From CAYTBN01 sp964542165 (GTDB lineage Bacteria > Myxococcota_A > UBA796 > UBA9615 > CAYRNR01), in contig CAZITQ010000002.1 in assembly GCA_964542165.1 (NCBI GenBank), forward strand, positions 62,001-126,000: a DNA stretch of 64,000 nucleotides. The letters run 5' to 3'. Below are positions 38,308 to 47,154 of this stretch, in pieces; position 1 is the first letter of the stretch; the number at the start of each line of letters is the position of its first letter. The notes below the pieces were generated by a model. The model had not been told where the DNA came from and searched no databases. It saw nothing but the letters and a program-made list of their open reading frames with translations. The position numbers were made by a program, and so were the translations under genes.

Positions 38308-40083
38308 TTATAGCTCTTCGGCCGGAGCCTCGGACTCCAGTTCGGCGAGCCTCTGCCGCAGGCTGCTGGCGTACCGGTGGGTCCGGATCTCCGGGTCCTC
38401 GGGGAGCGCCAGCTCGTCCACGACCTCGTGCAACAGGGCGACCGCCTCCTCGGTGCGGTCGGCCTCCACCAGCAGCTCCGACCACAGGTCGGCGGTGCGC
38501 AGCCGCAGGTCGCCGGCGGCGAGTCGGTGGGCGGTGGCCGCGTCGGCCAGGGCCCGCTCCAGGTCCCCCTCCATCTCGAGCTCCGCCCGGGCCCGGATCC
38601 GGTAGAAGGTCGCCTCATCGGGGTGGGCGTCGACGGCGACCTCCAGCAGTGCCCGCAGCTCGTCCTGCTGGCTCGACTGCAGCAGGGCCTCGGCCAGATC
38701 CATCACCACACCCGGGCTGGCCTGGGCGTCGGCCAGCTCGACGGGACGGCCCCCCGTCAGCGCGGCCAGATAGTGTTTGGCAGCGTGGCCGTAGGCGACC
38801 CCGGAATCGGCCAGATTCCCCCGCCCCAGCTCGGCGATGCCCAGGTAGGCGAAGGTGTCGGCGGCGGCGAGGCCCCCGATCCCGGAGGCGATGCGCTGCT
38901 CGGCCGTGGCGCAGCCCCGGCTCCAGGCCAGCGTGGCGGCGTCGGCGTCCCCGGCCTCCTCCCGGAGGCGCGCGACGCGGTACCACCACCACATCTGCCG
39001 CTCCAGGGTCACGGTGGGCTCCAGCGCCTGGGCCATCAGGATCCCCTCCAGGGCTGCGGCGCCGGTGGCCGGGTCGGGATCGGTCCGGGCCAGGAAGGCC
39101 TTGACCTCGGCCAGGGTCGCGCCGTCCACGGACGCCCCCTCGGGGACCTGCGCGAGCCAGGACGCCGCCGCGTCCCGGTCCTGGGCATGGCGGGCCCGGT
39201 CGGCGAGGGCCAGCGCCTGGACCGGGGTCAGGTCGCCCTCGGCCGGCAGCGGCGTATCCAGCTCGTCGTACACCGCCTCCAGGGCCGCGGCGAAGGCCTC
39301 CGCCTCGTCGAAGCCCACCCGTCGCCAGACCACCTCCCCGTCGAACGAGCAGACCACCACCGTGGGGTAGCCTCCGACGTTCCAGCGGCTCTTGGCCTCC
39401 CAGCTGTTGGGCAGGTCCGCATCGAAGGTCACCACGACGAAGCGATCGAGCAGCTCCGCGTACTCCGGGTTCTCCAGCACCTCCGCCTGGAGTCGGCGGC
39501 AGGGGGGGCACCACCGGGTCTTGAACAGGGCCAGCAGGGGATCCGCCCGCCGCTGGGCATCGTTGAGCGCGGCCCTCAAGCCGCCGTCCAGGCTCGCCCG
39601 CTGCACCACCTTGCGCAGGCCTTCGTCACCGGCGGCCTCGGCCAGCTCCGACCGGCTCTGGATCCGCCGGATGGGGCGCAGCTCCAGGGAGGCCTGGGGC
39701 ACCGGCTTCTTGCGGCGGATGGAGAGCTGGAAGCCCACCTCACGCGGCGTGCAGGTCCCTGCCGCGTCACAGATCCCCAGCTCCAGCTCACCGTCGATCA
39801 CGAGGGGTCGGACGGCGGGCAGCTCGATCTCGATCCCGGTCAGCAGCTCGGGCACCCTCCCGGCCAGGTCGATCTCGTCGTCGAGGACGGTCTCGGGCAG
39901 GGTCCGGAGCACCAACTTCGCCGCGTAGTCCTCGGCGAGGTGGTGACCTTCGGCCGGCCGTACCTTCAGGTCCACGGTGGTCTTGGAGGCGCGGGCCAGC
40001 ACCTCGAAGGTCTCGCAGGACGCCAGCGTGGGCCAGCAGAGCCCGACCGTCAGCGCGATCAGGGGCAGCAGGAACCGCTTCAT
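38308..40083 (-). CDS. Thioredoxin-domain lipoprotein with TPR-like C-terminal region
   Basis: The 591-residue protein starts at ATG 40083. The signal sequence ends TLASC, a good lipobox, so it is probably lipid-anchored. Residues about 25-150 form a beta-rich DsbD-alpha-like domain (LELGICDAAGTCTPREVGF), then a thioredoxin-fold domain with active site RWCPPCRRL near residue 200 and cis-Pro region NVGGYPTVVV. The remaining 300 residues are helical repeats of TPR type. The combination resembles periplasmic disulfide reductases that receive electrons from a DsbD-like membrane protein. Periplasmic disulfide handling is the likely role; the TPR part may hold a client. Confidence 0.85.
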   Translation of the reverse strand: MKRFLLPLIALTVGLCWPTLASCETFEVLARASKTTVDLKVRPAEGHHLAEDYAAKLVLRTLPETVLDDEIDLAGRVPELLTGIEIELPAVRPLVIDGELELGICDAAGTCTPREVGFQLSIRRKKPVPQASLELRPIRRIQSRSELAEAAGDEGLRKVVQRASLDGGLRAALNDAQRRADPLLALFKTRWCPPCRRLQAEVLENPEYAELLDRFVVVTFDADLPNSWEAKSRWNVGGYPTVVVCSFDGEVVWRRVGFDEAEAFAAALEAVYDELDTPLPAEGDLTPVQALALADRARHAQDRDAAASWLAQVPEGASVDGATLAEVKAFLARTDPDPATGAAALEGILMAQALEPTVTLERQMWWWYRVARLREEAGDADAATLAWSRGCATAEQRIASGIGGLAAADTFAYLGIAELGRGNLADSGVAYGHAAKHYLAALTGGRPVELADAQASPGVVMDLAEALLQSSQQDELRALLEVAVDAHPDEATFYRIRARAELEMEGDLERALADAATAHRLAAGDLRLRTADLWSELLVEADRTEEAVALLHEVVDELALPEDPEIRTHRYASSLRQRLAELESEAPAEEL

Positions 40084-40156
40084 GGAACTCCCCGGGTCCC
40101 CGGGCGCCGCGTCGTGCATCACCCGGGCTGGGCGGAATCGTACCCCAAAAAAGGCC

Positions 40157-41326
40157 TCATCTCCGGAGGAAGGGGATCAGAGCGGCCCGGCACACGAGGA
40201 TGCAGAGCATCACCGGCACCGCCCCGTGACGGTCCCAGAGCACCAGCGCCACCACCGCCAGGGCCACGGGCAACGCCGTGGCGGCGATCTCGAGCCAGGT
40301 CGGATGACGACGATGAAGCCACCCCATTCGCGTCAGCTGGAAGACGACGACCTCGTGGATCAACAGCGCCCCGGTGATACGCAGCGCCACGAGGGACGGC
40401 TCGCCATACCTCAACCCCGGGACCAGGGCGAGGGTCAGGGGTCCGGGCCACGCCATCAGGAGCAGCCCCCCCAGAGCCAGAAGGGCCGTCAGGACGAGCG
40501 CCGTCGGGGTTCCGTGCCCCTCGCACCCGTCCAGGACCAGGGCCAGTGCGCCGCCGGTGGCCAGGAAAACAGCCGCCAGCGCGGCCACCTCACCGCGGGT
40601 CTCGCCCCGGAGCATCACCACGGTCAGCGTGGTGGCCGCCAGGGCGAGGCCGGCCAGCCGGAGGGAGGGCCCCAGCGCCCCCCGCAGCAGGGGCCCCAGA
40701 TCGCCCATGTCGAAGGGCCTGGCGCGGTGGATCGCGAGCTCTTCACGCCCCCGGGCGTTGGACAGCAGCAGCCCGCCGGTGGTGCCCGCCGCCAGCAGCA
40801 TCGCCACGGGCACGGCGAGCCCCATCCCCGCCAGCTCGAAGCCCACGTCACCCGCGCCCCGGTGGAGCCACGCCGAGGCGATCCACAGGGCGGCCACCAC
40901 CGCCACCAGCAGCCCCGGCACCAGGGCTCGCGGGCGGTCCACGACGCCGAGGCCCGCGGACAGCACCGCCAGCACCGCGACCGCCGGGAGCCCCAGACCC
41001 GCCCGGTAGAAGTAGAGCGCCCCGGACTGGGGATCGGGGAAGATCCGGGCCATGGGCCAGGTGGCGAGCTGGAAGGCCAGCAGGGCGAAGATCACCCCAC
41101 CACCGATGGCCAGCACGGTCGCGATCTTGACCAGCGACCCCCCCCGGCGCCCTTGCCCGACGTCGAGGCGCCGCCCGGCCTCCTTGCGCACCGCGACCGC
41201 CAGCCCCGCCAGCAGGCCACCGGGGATGGTCAGGGTCAGCAGGGCCAGCAGGACCGTGGCTTGACGTCCTCCCCCGTGGATCCTCGCCAGGAACAGGCTC
41301 CCCAGGAGGAGGGCGGCCCACGCCAC
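40157..41326 (-). CDS. Hypothetical polytopic membrane protein
   Basis: This protein of at least 389 residues has about ten hydrophobic helices (for example ATVLLALLTLTIPGGLLAGL, AVAVLAVLSAGLGVV, GLLVAVVAALWIASAWL) and short basic loops. It has no enzymatic motif I recognise. The GTG start at 41326 begins directly with a helix and has no ribosome binding site. In the same frame a CTG at 41386 lies three bases after GGAGGAG, so translation may begin there and add 20 residues. It lies between an Asp-repeat lipoprotein and a thioredoxin-domain lipoprotein on the same strand. Confidence 0.65.
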   Translation of the reverse strand: MAWAALLLGSLFLARIHGGGRQATVLLALLTLTIPGGLLAGLAVAVRKEAGRRLDVGQGRRGGSLVKIATVLAIGGGVIFALLAFQLATWPMARIFPDPQSGALYFYRAGLGLPAVAVLAVLSAGLGVVDRPRALVPGLLVAVVAALWIASAWLHRGAGDVGFELAGMGLAVPVAMLLAAGTTGGLLLSNARGREELAIHRARPFDMGDLGPLLRGALGPSLRLAGLALAATTLTVVMLRGETRGEVAALAAVFLATGGALALVLDGCEGHGTPTALVLTALLALGGLLLMAWPGPLTLALVPGLRYGEPSLVALRITGALLIHEVVVFQLTRMGWLHRRHPTWLEIAATALPVALAVVALVLWDRHGAVPVMLCILVCRAALIPFLRR

Positions 41327-41440
41327 GGCGGCGAGCGCCGCGTTGGTGCTCGCGACCTCGGGGCTGGCTCCGGGGCGGCTGTCCAGGGGCTCCTCCGGGT
41401 GGACCGCTCGCTCGGGGGCGACGGGTCCACGGCTACGGGA

Positions 41441-42268
41441 TCAGGGGTACTCCTGCATCGTCAAACCCGGGATGAGGGGGCACGTCCCCTGCTCCGCCAC
41501 CACGGTGATGCAGTTCGCGCCGGGGTTGGGCGCGTTCGGCGGGCAGTTCTGGCACTGGATCCCCATGACCACCAGCAGGCTGCAGATGAATCCGGCGTTC
41601 TGGCCCAGGGCCAGATCCAGCCCCACGGTGTCCAGCTCCGCCTCCAGGTAGGTGTCATTGACGGTCTGGCCACCGGGCGCGTACCAGCCACCGAAGACCG
41701 CATCCCCCATCCACGCCGGCGTCCCGCCCAGGTCCAGGGTGAGGGTGGTGGGACCCACCTCGAAGCCGGGGTTGGTCCAGTCGCCGACCTCGAAGATGGT
41801 CGGGGCCACCTGCTGCTCCCAGGTGGTGGGGTTGATCTGGGTCGCGGCACCGATGAGCAGGTCGATGGTGCCCGCGCCGTCATCGATGTCCAGCGCGCTG
41901 AAGATGATCCCCTGGTCCTCGGGGAGGTAGTTCTGCAGCAGGGCACCCACGCCCGCGGGTTCGGTGATCACGAAGCCGCCGTTGACCAGGTCCACGAGGT
42001 AGGCTTGATCGACCAGGGGGTTGGGATCCACGGTGTCATCGTCCCCCGTGTCGTCGTCGCCGGTGTCGTCGTCCCCGGTGTCGTCGTCCCCGGTGTCGTC
42101 GTCCCCGGTGTCGTCGTCCCCCGTGTCATCGTCCCCGGTGTCATCGTCGTCGTCGTCCTCGACCTGGTCGTCGTCATCGTCCTGGGTGTAGGGATCCGGG
42201 CAACCCAGGATCCACGCGAAGGCGGCGGACAGGGCCAGGAGGACGAGGAGGTGGCGTGCAGTCATCAT
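41441..42268 (-). CDS. Lipoprotein with (TGDDD)n linker
   Basis: The 275-residue protein has a lipoprotein signal (LLVLLALSAAFAWILGC) and then an extremely acidic stretch: runs of Asp, and seven clean TGDDD units in tandem. The mature C-terminal domain of about 190 residues looks all-beta, with Asp/Asn-rich loops and several Cys near the end (IQCQNCPP, GANCITV, GTCPLIP). The linker probably extends the domain away from the membrane and may bind calcium. Similar Asp/Thr/Gly linkers occur in many envelope proteins of uncultured former-Deltaproteobacteria. The domain itself is not one I recognise. Confidence 0.78.
   Translation of the reverse strand: MMTARHLLVLLALSAAFAWILGCPDPYTQDDDDDQVEDDDDDDTGDDDTGDDDTGDDDTGDDDTGDDDTGDDDTGDDDTVDPNPLVDQAYLVDLVNGGFVITEPAGVGALLQNYLPEDQGIIFSALDIDDGAGTIDLLIGAATQINPTTWEQQVAPTIFEVGDWTNPGFEVGPTTLTLDLGGTPAWMGDAVFGGWYAPGGQTVNDTYLEAELDTVGLDLALGQNAGFICSLLVVMGIQCQNCPPNAPNPGANCITVVAEQGTCPLIPGLTMQEYP
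42031..42150 (-). repeat. Eight 15-bp tandem repeats coding the TGDDD linker
   Basis: Eight consecutive 15-bp units of the form cggtgtcgtcgtccc (plus strand), with a few single-base changes, code Thr-Gly-Asp-Asp-Asp. Length change by recombination or slippage keeps frame. Confidence 0.92.
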
Positions 42269-42312
42269 CGGGGACTCCCTCTCGAGTTTGGACGTAAGCT
42301 ACCGCCGAACGG

Positions 42313-43161
42313 TCATTCAGGGGTAGGGCCTTTTTCAGCTTCGCCCGCCGGCTCCTCCTCCCACACCGGGTCGCAGCCGGGCCTCTGGTCGGTGGGCAGT
42401 CCCGAGATCCCCCGCTGCCCGGGGACCCTCTGACCGGGCCACAGATCCTCCCGACAGGCGCTGCAGACGTGGGTCGGCAGGTAACCGGTGAACAGGGTGG
42501 GGAAGAGGTTGACGAACAGGGAGCGAGCGTCGACGCCGTCGTACATCAGACACCAGCTGAGGGTGCAATGCCCCCCGTCCCGGTGGCCGTCGTCGGTGAC
42601 CAGGCCCATCACGTGCCCGGCCTCGTGCACCAGGACCGACGCTTCCTGACGCACACCGGTGAGCCAGAGGATCGGCTTGAGCTGGCTGGTGAAGGCGACG
42701 ATCACCGGGAAGTCGAGGTCGTCGGCGAGTACCCCGCGGCGGAAGCTGTAGCCGCGGAACTTCTTGTACCGGGGCACGTACAGCGCGTGCAGATAGGCCG
42801 CCCCCTCCGGCGGGCCGTCGGCATACTCGCGCACCAGCTCCTCGATGCGCTGGCGGCTGGCCTCCCAGCGTTCGGCGGGGATGACATCGTCGACCTCGAT
42901 GGAGATGCCGCCGGGTTTGTCGCAGTAGAACGCGAGGCGGTCGGCGAAGATGCGCAGGGCCCGGGGACGGGGCTCGTCCCCTTCCACGTAGTCCACCTCC
43001 ACCACGAGCCTCGGGACGTCGGGATCGAGGAGGACACCATCGCGGTAGCTCTCGGAGGTGGGTCCCGCCGGGGGCTTGATCAACGCGGCGCATCCCCCCC
43101 CGCACGTCCAAGCGACGACGGCCATCAGGGCGACGGATCCTGCGGGGCGAACGACAGGCAC
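42313..43161 (-). CDS. Metzincin-like zinc metalloprotease lipoprotein
   Basis: The 282-residue protein has a short signal ending in TCGGGC (lipobox-like). The centre has VHEAGHVMGLVTDDGH followed by GGHCTLSWCLMYDG. The HExxH supplies two zinc ligands and the catalytic Glu, G-L after it fits the metzincin turn, and the downstream C-x-x-x-x-C-x-M-Y resembles the Cys/Met-turn region of archaemetzincins. The expected third ligand position (HExxHxxGxxH/D) is occupied by Asp (VTD), with His further on. It would be a periplasmic or outer-membrane-anchored protease; the substrate is unknown. It is followed on the same strand by the Asp-repeat lipoprotein. Confidence 0.75.
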   Translation of the reverse strand: MPVVRPAGSVALMAVVAWTCGGGCAALIKPPAGPTSESYRDGVLLDPDVPRLVVEVDYVEGDEPRPRALRIFADRLAFYCDKPGGISIEVDDVIPAERWEASRQRIEELVREYADGPPEGAAYLHALYVPRYKKFRGYSFRRGVLADDLDFPVIVAFTSQLKPILWLTGVRQEASVLVHEAGHVMGLVTDDGHRDGGHCTLSWCLMYDGVDARSLFVNLFPTLFTGYLPTHVCSACREDLWPGQRVPGQRGISGLPTDQRPGCDPVWEEEPAGEAEKGPTPE

Positions 43162-43246
43162 CCCACGGTTATAGACCAGTTGGGCTGCCGGACGAAGTCC
43201 GATCGGCTATCCTTCCAGCGGCCTCCTGGAGGGAATCGCCGGGATC

Positions 43247-44077
43247 ATGAAGGACCTGCCCGCGCCGCAGATGATCGTCACCGGATCCAAGCCGGACTGG
43301 CGGCGCCTCGTCCGTCTGACGTGGTCCCTATCGGTGGGCGATCTCAAGCGCCAATACGTGGGCTCGGCACTGGACGTGGTCTGGGCCGTCGTCAAGCCAC
43401 TGATCGAGCTGCTGACCTACGCCTTCGTGTTCACCGTGCTGCTGAGGGTCCGCTTCCATCCCGAGTACCCGCCCTCGGTCAACGCGCTGTATCTGTTCTG
43501 CGGCTGGCTGGTGTTCATCACCGTCCACGAGTCCCTCACCCGGAGCACCAACGTGGTCCGGGACAGCGTGCACCTGATCCGCAAGGTCCACGTGCCCGCG
43601 GAGATCCTGCCCGCGTACCTGAACTTCAGTGAACAGATCGTGCTGATCTTCCGGGTCGCCCTGCTGATGGCCGCGTCGCTGATCGTGGGTTGGGGGGTCA
43701 GCCCCTGGGCGTTGCTGCTTCCGGTGGTGATGTTCTTCCAGTTCCTGTTCACCTACGGGATCGGCCTGGTGCTCAGCACGATGTCGGTGTTCTACAAGGA
43801 CGCCCGTCAGCTCCTGACCCCGGTGCTGATGATCTGGATGTTCATCACGCCGGTGTTCTACCCCGAGAACGTCTTCCCCCGACCCTTCATGCCGATCCTG
43901 ATCGCCAATCCCCTCAGCCACCTGATCGGGATCTACCGACAGATCCTGTTGAACCACCAACCCCCCCTCCCGGGCCAGGTGATCATCTTCGGCGCGGCCG
44001 CGGTGACCTCGTTTGCCGTGGGGTGGTGGGTGTTCCGGCGGCAGTCCCCGTACTTCTCGGACATCGTCGGCGGATAG
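43247..44077 (+). CDS. wzm: ABC transporter permease, polysaccharide export (Wzm type)
   Basis: The 276-residue ABC-2 permease has six predicted membrane helices (VVWAVVKPLIELLTYAFVFTV, YLFCGWLVFITVHESL, ALLMAASLIVGW, WALLLPVVMFFQFLFTYGIG, LLTPVLMIWMFITPVFY and a last one near the C-terminus). It has the family's typical RQYVGSALDVVWAVVKP start and TPVFYPENVFP loop. With the ATPase 76 bp downstream it would carry undecaprenyl-linked O-antigen or capsule chains across the inner membrane. ATG 43247 has no strong ribosome binding site. Confidence 0.93.
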   Translation: MKDLPAPQMIVTGSKPDWRRLVRLTWSLSVGDLKRQYVGSALDVVWAVVKPLIELLTYAFVFTVLLRVRFHPEYPPSVNALYLFCGWLVFITVHESLTRSTNVVRDSVHLIRKVHVPAEILPAYLNFSEQIVLIFRVALLMAASLIVGWGVSPWALLLPVVMFFQFLFTYGIGLVLSTMSVFYKDARQLLTPVLMIWMFITPVFYPENVFPRPFMPILIANPLSHLIGIYRQILLNHQPPLPGQVIIFGAAAVTSFAVGWWVFRRQSPYFSDIVGG

Positions 44078-44153
44078 CCAACAAATACGCTATAAATCGA
44101 GGGGTGGCAGGGTGCCGCAGAGTGGACGAGTGTGTCCGCGGGGAGCGGTCTGG

Positions 44154-45587
44154 TTGAGCGCGTCAGGACCGGAGGACAGCAGGCCCGTCGTGGTGGACGT
44201 GGAGGGGCTCTCCAAGCGCTTCCGCATCTACCCGACCGACCGGCAACGGCTCGCGGAGGTGGTCTGGGGAGGCCGCCGGCACACGGAGTTCTGGGCCCTG
44301 CGCGACGTGACCTTCCAGGTGCCGCGGGCCAGCGCCTTCGGTGTCATCGGACCCAACGGCGCGGGCAAATCGACCCTGCTCAAGGTCCTCAGCGGGGTCA
44401 GCCCACCCACGGCCGGGAGGGTGGAGATCCGTGGCACCCTCAACAGCCTGCTGGACCTGGGGGTCGGCTTCCACCCGGACTTCACCGGCCGGCAGAACAC
44501 CCTGCTCAACTGCCGACTCCTGGGCATGTCCGAATCGGAGATCCAGGATCGCCTACCCCTGATCATCGACTTCGCCGAGCTGGGCGAGTTCTTCGATCTA
44601 CCGGTCCGGACCTACTCCTCGGGGATGTCCCTGCGGCTGGGCTTCTCCATCGCCGCCCACCTGGGCCACGAGATCCTGCTCATCGACGAGCTGTTGACGG
44701 TGGGAGACGCCTACTTCCAGCGCAAGTGCATCGGCCGGATCGAGTCCTTCATCGAGGAGGGACGGACCCTGATCCTGGTCAGCCACGATCTGCACGCCGT
44801 ACGGGAGCTGTGCTCCGAGGCGATCTGGGTCGACGAGGGGCGACTGCAGGCCAAGGGGGACGCCCGGCACGTCGTGGACGCCTACGTGGACCAGGTCCGG
44901 GGCCGACGCTTGCCCCCCGGCGCCCTGGGGACGAGCCAGCGGATGGCAGCGACCGACCCCGAGGTCGAGGAGTTGGAGGGGCGGGTCGCCTACCGCTCCA
45001 CCACGCCGGATCCTTCCTTGCGCAAGGCGGTGATCGCCGCCACCCACGTCCCGGAGGCCGACGCCCTGGTCTCCGACGAGTCCGCCGGACAGAGCGTGGA
45101 GCTGGGGGACCCCGACAACCCGGTGGTGACCGGATCGGGGGAGGTGGAATTCATGGCGGTCCAGCTCCTCAACGGAGACGGCAAGATCGCCGAGGAGGTG
45201 CCAAGCTTCGCGCCCCTGACCGTGGCAGTGACCTTCCGGACCCTCAAGCCGGTGGCCGACCCCATTCTCGGCGTGGCCATCTTCCGCAACGACGGCGTGT
45301 ACGTGTTCGGCCCCAACACACGCTTCGACAAGGTCGAGCTGATGGAGGGGGTGTACGACGGTGTCTACTCCTACTTCATCCACTACCCCAAGCTGCCGCT
45401 GCTGGAGGGCACCTACCGGCTCAGCGTGGCCGCCTACGACAAGAACCACATCAAGCCCCACATCTGGCACAACCAGCTGTACGAGCTGAAGGTCCACAGC
45501 GCGGTGGAGGACCACGGCCTCGTCCACATCGATCACCAGTGGGGGCTGGTGACCCACGCCAGCGGTAACGGGGAGGAGCTGCCCTGA
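44154..45587 (+). CDS. wzt: ABC transporter ATPase with Wzt-type carbohydrate-binding C-terminal domain
   Basis: This protein of about 477 residues has Walker A GPNGAGKST, signature SSGMSLRLGF and Walker B ILLIDELLTVGD, with the switch His in LVSHDLHAV. The nucleotide-binding domain spans residues about 10-250. The last 150 residues form a beta-sandwich of the Wzt C-terminal type (VEFMAVQLLNGDG, VTFRTLKPVADPILGVAIF, GVYVFGPNT, GTYRLSVAAYD), which binds the modified end of the polysaccharide and so decides what is exported. Start TTG 44154 has GGGAG eight bases upstream; GTG codons at 44130 and 44190 are alternatives. It pairs with the permease upstream. Confidence 0.93.
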   Translation: MSASGPEDSRPVVVDVEGLSKRFRIYPTDRQRLAEVVWGGRRHTEFWALRDVTFQVPRASAFGVIGPNGAGKSTLLKVLSGVSPPTAGRVEIRGTLNSLLDLGVGFHPDFTGRQNTLLNCRLLGMSESEIQDRLPLIIDFAELGEFFDLPVRTYSSGMSLRLGFSIAAHLGHEILLIDELLTVGDAYFQRKCIGRIESFIEEGRTLILVSHDLHAVRELCSEAIWVDEGRLQAKGDARHVVDAYVDQVRGRRLPPGALGTSQRMAATDPEVEELEGRVAYRSTTPDPSLRKAVIAATHVPEADALVSDESAGQSVELGDPDNPVVTGSGEVEFMAVQLLNGDGKIAEEVPSFAPLTVAVTFRTLKPVADPILGVAIFRNDGVYVFGPNTRFDKVELMEGVYDGVYSYFIHYPKLPLLEGTYRLSVAAYDKNHIKPHIWHNQLYELKVHSAVEDHGLVHIDHQWGLVTHASGNGEELP

Positions 45588-45631
45588 GCGGCGACGGGCC
45601 ACGCGCGGCGCCGGCGGGACCCCGCCGCCGG

Positions 45632-47056
45632 GTGTTCCTGGTGGGGACGGGTCCGCTCCCGGCCCACGATCCGGACCAGATGGGTTTCCCGACCCTGCGG
45701 GCGCGCCAGTTCCTGCTGGCGCTGCTCGAGGCGGGACACGACGTGGCGTTCGCTGCCCTGGTCAACGGGGACGGGGGCGAGGGCTCGGGACGGGCCCCCT
45801 GGCGGAGCAAGCTCGTGTACCCCACCTCCCGGGGACCGCGGGAGTTCCGTTACCACCCGGTCCAGCGGGAGCGCGCCGGCGCCCTGCTGACCCTGCGCGA
45901 CCTGCGCCACGAGTTCGCCCCGGACGTGGTGATCAGCGCCGGCCCCTTCATGCCGATGATCGGTGGGGCGCGAGCGGCTGGAGACGAGCCCCTGTGGGTG
46001 GACGTGCCGGGGGATCCGATGGCCGAGGCCCAGCTCCGGGCCCACCGCAGCGGGCGCACCGAACCGATCCACCGCTACCGCCAGGTCCTGTCGCTGGCCG
46101 TGGGACGAGGCGACCACTTCAGCGTGATCTCCGCGGACCAGCGCAAGGTCCTGATCGGCGCCCTCGGACTGTCGGGCCGCCTGACGGCGTCGGTGGTCGG
46201 CCGGGAGCTCGTGGACGTGGTCCGCCCCTCGGTGGAGGGCCTCTACCGGGACTGCCCGCCCGAGTCCCCCGCGGACCTGATCACGGGCGTCGCACCCGAT
46301 GACTTCGCGGTGCTGTTCTGCGGCGGCTTCAACACCTGGCTCGACGCCGAGACCCTCCTGAGCGGCGTCCTGAGGGCCATGGAGGCGGATCGGCACATCC
46401 ACTGGGTGAGTACCGGCGGCGCCCTCCCGGGGCACCACGAGGGCGGCTATTCGTGGTTCCGGCGCCAGGCCGAGCGCAGCCCCCACTCGAGCCGATTCCA
46501 CTTCCTGGGATGGGTCCCCGTCCGCCACCTGGACGCGGTCTACGAGGCCTGTGATCTGGCCCTGAACGTGGACACCCCCTGCTACGAGGCGGAGTTCGGC
46601 AGCCGCACCCGGCTCCTCGACGCTGTCGAGCGGGGTTTGCCCGTGGCGGCCACGGACACCTGCGAGCTCACCTCCGAGCTGCGGCAGGTCGCCGGGTTCC
46701 ACCGCCTGGAGATGGGCGACCCCGAGCTCCTCACCGCCCTGCTGCTGCGACTCGCGGGGGAGAAGCGCCGGCGTCGCTCAGCCGGCGATGCACCATCCCG
46801 GGTCCCCTCCCCCCAGCCGGGGCAACACCCCTGGTCGACGGTGCGCGCCCGCTACTCCATCGACGAGACCACCGCCCCGCTGCTCGAGTGGCTCCGGGAA
46901 CCCCGCGTCACCCACGGCGCCTTCGAGGCCGACTTCGCCGAGGACCAGTGGCTGGAGATCGCCCGGCTCCAGGAGCGCCTGGAAGAGGTCTGGCGCAGCC
47001 CCACCTGGCGGTACCTGGGACGGGTCCACAAGGCGGTCAAGAAGCTGCGCGGATAA
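45632..47056 (+). CDS. Glycosyltransferase, GT4-like fold
   Basis: The 474-residue cytoplasmic protein starts at GTG 45632 (the frame is open back to the wzt stop). The N-terminal half has a GT-B-type opening (VFLVGTGPLPAHDPDQ, LLALLEAGHDVAFAAL). The C-terminal half has VLFCGGFNTWLDAETLL, HFLGWVPVRHLDAVYEACD and EFGSRTRLLDAVERGLPV, matching the donor-binding E-x(7)-E region of GT4 and similar families. The tail after about residue 390 is helical and basic. It directly follows wzt and probably builds or ends the exported polysaccharide. Sugar donor and linkage cannot be read from sequence. Confidence 0.82.
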   Translation: MFLVGTGPLPAHDPDQMGFPTLRARQFLLALLEAGHDVAFAALVNGDGGEGSGRAPWRSKLVYPTSRGPREFRYHPVQRERAGALLTLRDLRHEFAPDVVISAGPFMPMIGGARAAGDEPLWVDVPGDPMAEAQLRAHRSGRTEPIHRYRQVLSLAVGRGDHFSVISADQRKVLIGALGLSGRLTASVVGRELVDVVRPSVEGLYRDCPPESPADLITGVAPDDFAVLFCGGFNTWLDAETLLSGVLRAMEADRHIHWVSTGGALPGHHEGGYSWFRRQAERSPHSSRFHFLGWVPVRHLDAVYEACDLALNVDTPCYEAEFGSRTRLLDAVERGLPVAATDTCELTSELRQVAGFHRLEMGDPELLTALLLRLAGEKRRRRSAGDAPSRVPSPQPGQHPWSTVRARYSIDETTAPLLEWLREPRVTHGAFEADFAEDQWLEIARLQERLEEVWRSPTWRYLGRVHKAVKKLRG

Positions 47057-47154
47057 CCGTTCTCGTCCAGATACAATAATCATAAAGCTCGGCTGTCATC
47101 TTTTTTTGATGATATCCCCCAGTCCCCATCCTATGCTCGGGGCGGAGGTTGGCC

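Noticed and set aside
38223..38312. Small RNA between the twin membrane-protein genes and the thioredoxin gene
   Set aside because: The only clear signal is a promoter that fits the downstream protein genes; no stable structure with a terminator was seen.
42031..42150. CRISPR-like array
   Set aside because: The 15-bp units have no spacers and code a TGDDD linker in frame; no cas genes are near.
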